From Silanimonas sp044377035 (GTDB taxonomy: Bacteria > Pseudomonadota > Gammaproteobacteria > Xanthomonadales > Xanthomonadaceae), in the NCBI RefSeq assembly GCF_044377035.1, contig NZ_JBILJW010000014.1, positions 26,800 through 90,799 on the forward strand: DNA of 64,000 nucleotides, in the 5' to 3' direction. The notes beneath the pieces were generated by a model. The model was not told the DNA's origin, searched no databases, and was given only the letters and a program-made list of their open reading frames with translations. Shown here piece by piece: positions 10,601-16,129 of the stretch (positions are counted from its first letter, which is position 1; each line of letters begins with the position of its first letter). The position numbers and the translations under genes were made by a program.

Positions 10601-10739
10601 ACTCGCCGCGCATGGCCCGGGCGACGACGAAGGGTAGGAGCACGCAGCCTGCGACCAGGGACAGGATCATGAGGACCGCGACTCGATGGTCGTCGCGGGC
10701 CGAACGCCAGCGTTGGACCAGTGAACGGATGGCTTGCAT
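7662..10739 (-). CDS. hybrid sensor histidine kinase (membrane, GAF, PAS, HisKA, HATPase, REC, HPt)
   Basis: 1025 residues from the ATG at 10739, chosen because GGAGG sits six bases upstream. Order: about six membrane helices (20-160), GAF-like domain (~185-345), PAS (~370-455), coiled coil, HisKA with H501 in MMSHEIRTP, HATPase with the GTGLGLAIS G-box, receiver (LCAEDYPTN... LVLMDGRMPEMDG... LSKPI) and a C-terminal HPt with H965 in FHGIKGSAG. It therefore holds a full four-step phosphorelay in one chain. Coupled to the response regulator gene downstream. The stimulus is unknown. Confidence 0.93.
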   Translation of the reverse strand: MQAIRSLVQRWRSARDDHRVAVLMILSLVAGCVLLPFVVARAMRGEWALAIADLATSGLAFACFVHVLMTGRLAVATYVMTIAGTAFSVWAAARLGEHGFFVAFPLVAVNFLLLRSREAWTLLATMLVAVTAIAAPKSGLLFIAAYCGAMLAFGLFAATFASQWNRQSARMAAQIAEIGEKERLQKALFDISELADHAESDEAMLEAMHRVVERLMYARNFYIVSLDREQGTIRFDYYVDEQDDAIFGDVPVDNIKHGLTWHLLTGGRPLRGTMADVAAQVRGELRGIGSDAKNWLGVPMLVDGEVVGAMVVQSYTHGVVYTERDQSVLGFMASQIQHSLARRGYRERLERLVHERTRSIAELYSQQHAVFNSAPVGLMIEGDGRVVMANPELHRILGEASGSLQDQPVDPRLAKAGDIAITTAEGDRRWIAVHRTDASVDGQREAAVVVVQDLTERKMLEGLAESSLRDALEAKTSADRAREQAEQANHTKSEFLAMMSHEIRTPMAGVIGMQGFALRDRHLSPGTRDQIELAQENARALMTIINDILDFSKIEARKMAVESVDFSVRAVVDDLYELMADRASAKSVMLKVHVENALPDWSKGDPTRLRQVLVNLVGNAVKFTEVGSVTVSVRHRLQADGVPMVEFAVQDTGIGIQPEAMQRLFDAFTQADTSTTRKYGGTGLGLAISRNLVELMGGTMNADSKPGLGTRFWFALPLPNGNAPDSAEDDAQSPHTHRLAILCAEDYPTNQIIIRTLLEDRGHDVDIVENGKLAIDALARRDYDLVLMDGRMPEMDGATATRHIRAGGIDHVRVRRPGLPIIALTANATSEDRRLYLESGMDEFLSKPINERELHALLERMVGRLLAEGRPLPPQDQDPGAALDALFGIVEAPANAPAPPPQGRTDTPLSGAERAGAPPTKRKAGPADLRSRMWGAFLADLPERRRALVASFEARHAIELAQQFHGIKGSAGFLAPDGPLHRLAGELEKAADREDWPFMDAETPRLLTLLDPDTLGEPHEDPARR

Positions 10740-11005
10740 CGCGCACCTCCGCCAGAACGTCGGGTCCGCGGGGCGCGGGCCCAAGCTTGAACGCTAGTCC
10801 GCGCAACGCGTTTCGTGATTCGGGAAAAGCCCGATCAGCAAACGTGACCACGATCGCAGGCCGCGCCCCTGTTCTTCCGATTGCAAACGCGCGTCCGTGA
10901 CGCACGTCGAGGATCCGAACAGAAGTCGTTGCGGATGCGCCGGGAGGAGGGTCGCGCCTTACCGTCATCGCATCCGGGCCGCCGGCCCCGATCGACGAGG
11001 ACGCC

Positions 11006-11410
11006 ATGAGCATCCGCTGCCCCGATTTCGACGCCAGTACGTTGGAAGCCCTGACCGGGGACGATCCCCGTCAGCTGCGCCGCTTCTACCTCATGTTCCA
11101 GGCCGTGTGCCGATGGCAGCACGAGGCACTGTGCCGCGAGGCGACCCAGGGCCACTTGGAGGAGGCGGCCCGGTGCGCCCGACGCCTGAAGGTCTCGTGC
11201 TTCACCGTTGGTGCCTTGGCGCTTGGCCATGCGTACAGCCGCATCGAATCCATCGCCAGTCGTTGGGACGGCGATGAGCTGCGTGCCAGCCTTGTCGATA
11301 TCGAAGCGCAGCTCGAGTACACGCTCGCCAACCTCGGTGATATCGCCGTGGGCATCGCCGGGCGTGAGATGCCGGTGCTGCGGCGGGCCGCCGCCGAGGC
11401 CCGCCCATGA
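11006..11410 (+). CDS. HPt-like four-helix protein lacking the phospho-histidine
   Basis: 134 residues, all helical. Residues 57-70 read CARRLKVSCFTVGA and align with the HPt signature A-H-x-L-K-G-S-...-G-A, but the position of the phosphorylated histidine is Arg59. Everything else in the motif is recognisable (L61, K62, S64, G69). It could be a pseudo-HPt that binds receivers without transferring phosphate, or a relative that uses another residue. A good ribosome site (GAGG, five bases) precedes the ATG. It is followed closely by a FixJ-type regulator gene on the same strand and lies opposite the hybrid kinase. Confidence 0.65.
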   Translation: MSIRCPDFDASTLEALTGDDPRQLRRFYLMFQAVCRWQHEALCREATQGHLEEAARCARRLKVSCFTVGALALGHAYSRIESIASRWDGDELRASLVDIEAQLEYTLANLGDIAVGIAGREMPVLRRAAAEARP

Positions 11411-11471
11411 AGACCGCCCGCGCAACGGTAGGGTAGCCTTGGACGTGGGGACCATGGATCAGGGGGCGCGC

Positions 11472-12116
11472 ATGCCGGTGATCGTGTGGGTGGTCGACGA
11501 TGACGACCACCTTCGTACTCTGCTCGTCGATGTGCTGAAGGCATTCGGCCTCGACGCCCGAGGCGCCTCCGGTGCCGACGCCTTTCTGCTGGCCTACGCG
11601 GACGTGGGGCGGGGCCACCCGCAGGTGCTGTCGATTGATTACTCGATGCCCGGCACCGACGGCATCGCCGCGTTGCGTCTGGCAAGGCGCGCGGGTTTCG
11701 ACGGTCCGGCGCTGATGCTGTCCGGCGTCGTCGATCTGCCCCATGTGGTCGAAGCGATGCAGCAAGGCATGCTCACCGTGCTGCCCAAGCCGGTCGACCT
11801 CGAGGCCTATGCCCGCCAAGTCGGCGAAGCTGCCGCCGTGGCCGAGCAGGAGCACCGTCGCCGCGAGGAACGGGAACGGCAGAGCGCCAGGTTCGCCCTG
11901 TTGACCGCACGCGAGTCGGAGGTCCTGGTGGCCTTGGGCGAGGGGCTGATGAACAAGCAGGTCGCCGATCGCTTGGGCCTCAGCATCAAGACGGTGGAGA
12001 CGCATCGCCACCATTTGATGGAGAAGCTCGAACTGCATACCGCGGGTGCGTTGATGCGCTGTGCGGTCGAGTACCGGCTGCGTGCGGCGGACGAGGGGCG
12101 CGAAACCCTGCACTGA
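11472..12116 (+). CDS. FixJ/NarL-family response regulator (REC + LuxR-type HTH)
   Basis: 214 residues: receiver domain with VVDDDDH, phospho-Asp in LSIDYSMPGTDG, Ser in MLSGV and Lys in LPKPV, a charged linker (QEHRRREERERQ), and a C-terminal LuxR helix-turn-helix (LTARESEVLVALGEGLMNKQ, SIKTVETHRHHLMEKLE). A transcription factor activated by phosphorylation. An in-frame ATG 18 bases upstream (11454) is an alternative start; both have G-rich upstream stretches. Probably co-transcribed with the HPt-like gene. Confidence 0.9.
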   Translation: MPVIVWVVDDDDHLRTLLVDVLKAFGLDARGASGADAFLLAYADVGRGHPQVLSIDYSMPGTDGIAALRLARRAGFDGPALMLSGVVDLPHVVEAMQQGMLTVLPKPVDLEAYARQVGEAAAVAEQEHRRREERERQSARFALLTARESEVLVALGEGLMNKQVADRLGLSIKTVETHRHHLMEKLELHTAGALMRCAVEYRLRAADEGRETLH

Positions 12117-12127
12117 CGCCGCGGTGT

Positions 12128-12145
12128 CCTCGGGAACGCCCGAGG
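12128..12145. terminator. hairpin between convergent genes
   Basis: CCTCGGG-AACG-CCCGAGG, a perfect 7-bp stem with a 4-base loop, fills the gap between two convergent genes. No T-run follows, so termination is only likely by position. Confidence 0.4.
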
Positions 12146-12152
12146 CGGCGTG

Positions 12153-12707
12153 TCACCAGACGAGGTCGTCCGGCACCGTGAACTGCGCGTAGTACGCGTC
12201 GTCCTCGGTGCTGCCCGCGGTGGCTGCGGTGTCGGCGGCGCTGCGGTTGTCGAGCACGATCAGATCGGGAGCGCGCTCGCGCACCTTCTCAGCGGCGAGT
12301 CGCGGCAACAGCGCCACGCCATCCTCGAAGCGCACGATCACCAGTTGGCCATTGGCGAGCTGGCGTCGCGTGGCCTCATCGACCAGCAGGCTGCGGATCG
12401 CGCCGTCGATCGGATACCGGTATTCGATGTCGCCCTTCACCGCGACGCGCTTGTCGAGGGTGATCTGGCGCGCCTGCGCGCGCAGCGCCTTGGCCTGCGC
12501 CTCGGCCTTCTGGGCTGCGGCCAACGCGCGGTCGCGTTCGACCTTTTCTTCGCGGGCGCGCTCGGCCTCGCGCTGGATTTCGGCAGCGGCCGACGGCGCT
12601 TCGCCGCGACGTGCCTTCTCCTGCTCGCGTGCAGCTTCGGCGGCCTTCGACTTCTTCGCGAGACCGGCCTTGAGCAGTTGTTCCTGCAGGGCGTTGAGCT
12701 TGGCCAT
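12153..12707 (-). CDS. DUF2058 family protein (YaiL-like)
   Basis: 184 residues from MAKLNALQEQLLKAGL, the usual beginning of this family; the frame is open further upstream but the extension (PPRNAKPDRP) is not family-like. An N-terminal basic/alanine-rich coiled coil (~15-85, many KA/EA repeats) precedes a compact C-terminal domain (ITLDKRVAVKGDIEYRYPID ... VRFEDGVALLPRLAAEKV). Family members are nucleoprotein-like polypeptides of unknown function. Alone on its strand. Confidence 0.85.
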   Translation of the reverse strand: MAKLNALQEQLLKAGLAKKSKAAEAAREQEKARRGEAPSAAAEIQREAERAREEKVERDRALAAAQKAEAQAKALRAQARQITLDKRVAVKGDIEYRYPIDGAIRSLLVDEATRRQLANGQLVIVRFEDGVALLPRLAAEKVRERAPDLIVLDNRSAADTAATAGSTEDDAYYAQFTVPDDLVW

Positions 12708-12758
12708 GGGGCGATCGGGCTTGGCGTTTCGGGGCGGCAAGGATACCGCCGCCCGACG

Positions 12759-12896
12759 GCCGCGACGCTGTTCGGCTTCGCGCCGCCGGGCGTCTCGGCC
12801 TCCGCGATGGCCGTGGTGGTGGGTGTGCTGGCCGCGGTGCTGTTCGAATGGCTGAAGCGCGTGGACTGGGTCCGAAAGGCGCTGGGCGGCACCTAG
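12759..12896 (+). pseudogene. possible C-terminal remnant of a cation-transporting P-type ATPase
   Basis: A plus-strand frame ending at a TAG (12894-12896) reads TLFGFAPPGVSASAMAVVVG followed by a membrane helix and FEWLKRVDWVRKAL. This resembles the last helix and F-E-x-x-K tail of P-type cation ATPases. The rest of such a gene is absent: upstream lies the start of the DUF2058 gene. The stop codon shares CTAG with the stop of the convergent TlpA-fusion gene. It looks like a deletion remnant, but the match is by eye and short. Confidence 0.35.
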
Positions 12897-13714
12897 GGCG
12901 GCATCGGCAGCTTTGTGGAGTTACCGGCCAGTCGCGCCGCGATGCCGGCGCGGGTGAGTTCACCGACGTGCACGTCTATCAACCGCCCCTGCGCATCGAA
13001 GAACAGCGTCGTGGGCAGGCCGCGCGCTCCGGCGTCTTGCGAGAGCTGCGAAAGCCGATCCACCAGCACAAGGTCGAGCGCGAGGTTCTGGCTCTCGAGG
13101 TAACGCGTGATGGTGCCGGCGTCCTCGCCCTGGTTCGCGAACACGACGTGCACGTCGTCGTACCAGGCCTGTGCCGCGGCGAGCGCGGGCATTTCGCGTC
13201 GGCAGGGTGGGCACCACGTCGCCCACAGGTTCACGACGATCGGCTGGCCCTTCAGCGCGACGAGGCGCGTGCTGCGCCCATCGAGCCCCGTGAGCACGGC
13301 GTCGGAGAGGCCGATGGCCCGGGCCTGCCACTGCTGCAAGCCCGCCGTGAGTGCGCCATAGGCGAGCGCCGCGGCGACCAGCCCCGCGAGCAGGGGGCGA
13401 CGCAGGTCGGGCGTCCGCCACGCGCGCCATCCGGCGAAGGCGAGTGCGGCGATCACGCCCGCGATCGGCAGGTAGCCGCCATCGCCGGGCCGCAGCATCG
13501 CCCACGGGTCGGCGGCATACAGCGGCCACCACGCGACGATGAACGCGATGCGGGCGACCACCAGGCCCACGAGCGCAATGTCGAACAAGGCACCGCCAAC
13601 GGCCGGTTTGGGGTCCGGCAGGCCGCGCGCGCGCCATCGGCCCGCGACGGTGCCCACGCCCCAGGCCGCGACGAGGATCAACACAGTGAAGGGCAGGGGG
13701 CCGAGGCTGGTCAT
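12893..13714 (-). CDS. membrane-anchored TlpA-type thiol-disulfide oxidoreductase with Lgt-like N-terminus
   Basis: 273 residues. The first ~135 carry four membrane helices laid out like the N-terminal part of prolipoprotein diacylglyceryl transferase (LVVARIAFIVAWWPLYAADP WAMLRPGDGGY region). The rest is a periplasmic thioredoxin fold with active site WATWCPPCRRE and cis-Pro in GLPTTLFFD. Such fusions are annotated as TlpA-family reductases; the likely role is reducing or isomerising periplasmic cysteines, perhaps in cytochrome maturation. No neighbouring redox gene supports a specific partner. Confidence 0.85.
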   Translation of the reverse strand: MTSLGPLPFTVLILVAAWGVGTVAGRWRARGLPDPKPAVGGALFDIALVGLVVARIAFIVAWWPLYAADPWAMLRPGDGGYLPIAGVIAALAFAGWRAWRTPDLRRPLLAGLVAAALAYGALTAGLQQWQARAIGLSDAVLTGLDGRSTRLVALKGQPIVVNLWATWCPPCRREMPALAAAQAWYDDVHVVFANQGEDAGTITRYLESQNLALDLVLVDRLSQLSQDAGARGLPTTLFFDAQGRLIDVHVGELTRAGIAARLAGNSTKLPMPP

Positions 13715-13744
13715 GCGCTCATGCTGCCGCCATCGGGGGCAGGA

Positions 13745-14572
13745 TCACGTCGAGGCTGGGTCGGCGTACACGAGGCTCAGGCAGGTCAGGCCGGCTTCGG
13801 CTTTCCCGAATTCAACCAGCGGCGTGTCGAACAGCGCATCGGGTGCGTGGCCACGGGCCCGCCAAGCGTCCCGCGCCAACGCGGCAGTTCTCGGCGCTGC
13901 GGCATTGATCAGCACGCGATCGTCGACGCGGAGCAGGTTCGCGGCGAAGGGCTCGTCCCCGGGAACGGCGAGTAGTTCGAAGCCGGCCGCGCGCAGGGCC
14001 TGCGCATCGACCCATTCCGGATTCACCAGCAGCAATCCCTCGTCGAGCGCGGTGCAGGCGGTCTTGAAGTGCAGGCTGCGGCCGACGGCGAAGGATTCGA
14101 CCGTGTAGCCGAAGGGCTCGGCGATCGCGTGCAGCTGCGCCACGCCCTCGGCATTGGTGCGCGTGGTGAGGCCCACCATCAGTCGCCGTCCGACGCGCAG
14201 CACATCGCCGCCTTCGAGCGTGCCGGGCGCGGTGATGCGAGCAACGGGGCGCCCGAGAGCGCCGGCATCGGCGAGCAGGTGCGCCGGCTCGGCCTCGCGG
14301 CTGCGCGTCGGTCGGGTGAGTACCAGCACCTCGTCGAGCACCACGGCGGTGTCTTCCATGAAGACGCTGTCCGGGTGCGCCTCGATCGCGGGCAGCACCG
14401 TCACCGAGAGCCCCATGGCCGCCAGGACGTCGCGGTAGGCCGCGTGCTCGCGAGCGATGCCTTCAGCGTCGATCGCCACGCGGTCGAGGTGGGTGAGCTC
14501 GCAGGCGTCGAGCAGGCTGCGCGCCGGTTGTCGGACGATGGCGTAGCAGAGCCGGCGGGTCGACTCAGGCAT
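13745..14572 (-). CDS. dimethylarginine dimethylaminohydrolase / arginine-deiminase-fold protein
   Basis: 275 residues from MPESTRRLCYAIV. Guanidine-modifying fold with the DDAH catalytic set: acidic FMEDTAVV, His in SLHFKTACTAL, and a C-terminal nucleophile Cys in GLTCLSLVY. DDAH enzymes convert methylated arginines to citrulline and methylamines. The ATG at 14572 overlaps the stop of the upstream lipase-like gene by eight bases, implying coupled translation of two enzymes that have no evident shared pathway. Confidence 0.85.
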   Translation of the reverse strand: MPESTRRLCYAIVRQPARSLLDACELTHLDRVAIDAEGIAREHAAYRDVLAAMGLSVTVLPAIEAHPDSVFMEDTAVVLDEVLVLTRPTRSREAEPAHLLADAGALGRPVARITAPGTLEGGDVLRVGRRLMVGLTTRTNAEGVAQLHAIAEPFGYTVESFAVGRSLHFKTACTALDEGLLLVNPEWVDAQALRAAGFELLAVPGDEPFAANLLRVDDRVLINAAAPRTAALARDAWRARGHAPDALFDTPLVEFGKAEAGLTCLSLVYADPAST

Positions 14573-15419
14573 GGCTGGGTGCCGACAGGCCCGCCTGCGC
14601 TGCCAGCCACGCGACGAGGCCGGCCCGCACCTTCTCCCGTCCAATCTCGTGCAGGGTTTCGTGGCGCAAGCCCGGCAGGGCCACGAAGGTCTTGTCGGTG
14701 CTCGCCGCCTGCGGGAACAGTGCTCGGCTCGCTTCGAAGGACGTCAGCGGGTCGGCCTCGCCATGCATCAGGTAGAGCGGCATCGTCAGGCGCGGCAGGC
14801 AGGCTGGGGTGGCGGCCATCGCGGCTTCCAAGGCCAGGAACCATCCCGCCCGCGCCTGGTGGAGGATCAACGGGTCGGCGTCGTGGATCGCGATTTCGGC
14901 GGGATCGCTCGTCAGGTGCGCACCGGTGATGCCGCTCGGCATCGCGAATCGGGGCAACAGGCGGCCCAGCACGTGGGCGGCGAGCAGCTTCACGGCGTTC
15001 ACTTTCATCATCCGCGCGAACATCGGCCCGCTGAGCGCCAAGGCCTGGCAACGCTGCGGCTCCGACGCGGCGAAATGCGTGGCGATCAGCCCGCCCATCG
15101 AGTGGCCGAAGACCAGCGCGCCATCCTTCGTGCCGGCCGTCAGCGCCTCGAAGGCGGCGCGGGTGTCGTCGAGGTAATCCTCGAACCGGCGGAGGTCGGC
15201 ACGCAGTCCGTCCGAGCGCCCATGGCCGCGAAGGTCGAAGGCCAGCGCGTCGAAGCCGGCGTCGGCGAGGGCCTCCAACAGCTCGATGTAGCGCCCGCCA
15301 TGCTCGGCGAAGCCGTGAATCACGAGGATGCGTGCCTTGGGTGCCGCCGCCGCGTGACGACGGAAGAACAGGCGCGTGCCATCGCTGCTGGTGATGAAGC
15401 CTTCCGTCGTCGTGGCCAT
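14565..15419 (-). CDS. alpha/beta hydrolase, monoacylglycerol lipase-like
   Basis: 284 residues. Oxyanion-turn ILVIHGFAEHGGRYIELLEA (HGxxEHxGRY is typical of monoacylglycerol lipases / lysophospholipase L2), FDLRGHGRSDG, nucleophile elbow GHSMGG, acid LYLMHGEADPLTS, and catalytic His in GLRHETLHE. AGGAGG lies four bases before the ATG at 15419, which fixes the start. No signal peptide, so cytoplasmic. First gene of a two-gene unit with the DDAH-like gene. Confidence 0.9.
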   Translation of the reverse strand: MATTTEGFITSSDGTRLFFRRHAAAAPKARILVIHGFAEHGGRYIELLEALADAGFDALAFDLRGHGRSDGLRADLRRFEDYLDDTRAAFEALTAGTKDGALVFGHSMGGLIATHFAASEPQRCQALALSGPMFARMMKVNAVKLLAAHVLGRLLPRFAMPSGITGAHLTSDPAEIAIHDADPLILHQARAGWFLALEAAMAATPACLPRLTMPLYLMHGEADPLTSFEASRALFPQAASTDKTFVALPGLRHETLHEIGREKVRAGLVAWLAAQAGLSAPSHA

Positions 15420-15479
15420 CGGGCCTCCTGTGGTGGGCGGACGGTATTGCACCACTCTTCCGCGAAAGGCGTGCGCCAC

Positions 15480-15869
15480 TCAGTCCGCCGTGTCGTCCTC
15501 GATCGCGTGGTAGCGCAGCGCGGCGAGCGGGACGATCTGCATCGCCTTCTCGTGCGTCGCTTCCAGCCGAACCGGAGGCGCAATACCGGCCTCGAAAGCC
15601 TGCATCCAGCGCGAGGCGCACACGCACCACGAATCGCCGGGCTTCAGGCCGGTAAAGCCGAACTCGGGCCGAGGCGTGACCAGATCATTGCCGGCGCGGA
15701 CGGAGAACTCGAGGAACTCGGCGGTGACCTTGGCGCAGACCGTGTGGCTGCCTTGGTCGTTCTCGTCGGTGCGGCAGCAGCCGTCGCGGAACCAGCCGGT
15801 TTTCGGGTCGTGGCTGCAGTCCTCGAGCGGGGTGCCGAGGACGTTGAGGGGGCGGGTCGGGGCGGCCAT
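15480..15869 (-). CDS. DUF2237 family protein
   Basis: 129 residues matching DUF2237 throughout: LNVLGTPLEDCSHDPKTGWF, GCCRTDENDQGSHTVCA, TPRPEFGFTGLKPGDSWCVC, and A-x-x-W-x-x-A. Several conserved cysteines (DC, GCC, CVC) suggest metal or redox chemistry but no function is known. Start at MAAPTRPLNV. It lies downstream of tRNA-Met and its terminator. Confidence 0.9.
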   Translation of the reverse strand: MAAPTRPLNVLGTPLEDCSHDPKTGWFRDGCCRTDENDQGSHTVCAKVTAEFLEFSVRAGNDLVTPRPEFGFTGLKPGDSWCVCASRWMQAFEAGIAPPVRLEATHEKAMQIVPLAALRYHAIEDDTAD

Positions 15870-15886
15870 GCGAGGACCTTTCGGAC

Positions 15887-15914
15887 ACAAAAAACCCCGC
15901 AGAATCGCGGGGTT
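15887..15914 (-). terminator. Rho-independent terminator of the tRNA-Met gene
   Basis: AACCCCGC / GCGGGGTT stem of 8 bp with a 6-base loop, followed on the reverse strand by six Ts. It begins six bases after the tRNA CCA end. Confidence 0.9.
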
Positions 15915-15919
15915 AGGTG

Positions 15920-15996
15920 TGGTGGCTATGGGTGGACTCGAACCACCGACCCCAGCATTATGAGTGCTGTGCTCTAACCGGCTGAGCTACATAGCC
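15920..15996 (-). tRNA. tRNA-Met (CAT), elongator type
   Basis: A 77-nt cloverleaf on the reverse strand: acceptor GGCTATG / CATAGCC, D arm with AGCTCAGCCGGTTAGAGC, anticodon stem CAGCA-CTCATAA-TGCTG with CAT anticodon, variable loop, T arm GGTTCGAGTCC, and an encoded CCA. The close match to E. coli elongator tRNA-Met (GTAGCTCAG, CTCATAATG, GGGGTC) and the paired first base argue against initiator tRNA; a lysidine-modified tRNA-Ile2 is less likely. Confidence 0.96.
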
Positions 15997-16008
15997 ACGG
16001 GGGCGGGC

Positions 16009-16037
16009 ATTGTCCACGCCGACCGCCGTCGCGTCAA
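16009..16037 (-). promoter_or_regulatory. sigma-70 promoter of tRNA-Met
   Basis: Reverse strand TTGACG, 17-base spacer, GACAAT; the mature tRNA begins 12 bases beyond the -10 element. Confidence 0.65.
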
Positions 16038-16129
16038 CCGGACGACTGAACGGGCACCGTCAGACCCGGTCGCGACGCGGGATCGCCGATAATCGTAGGC
16101 CTCGCCTGCGCTTCGAGCCGACGCCCGCC

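Noticed and set aside
15920..15996. Isoleucine tRNA (CAT read with lysidine)
   Set aside because: Acceptor, D-arm and variable-loop sequence match elongator tRNA-Met much better.
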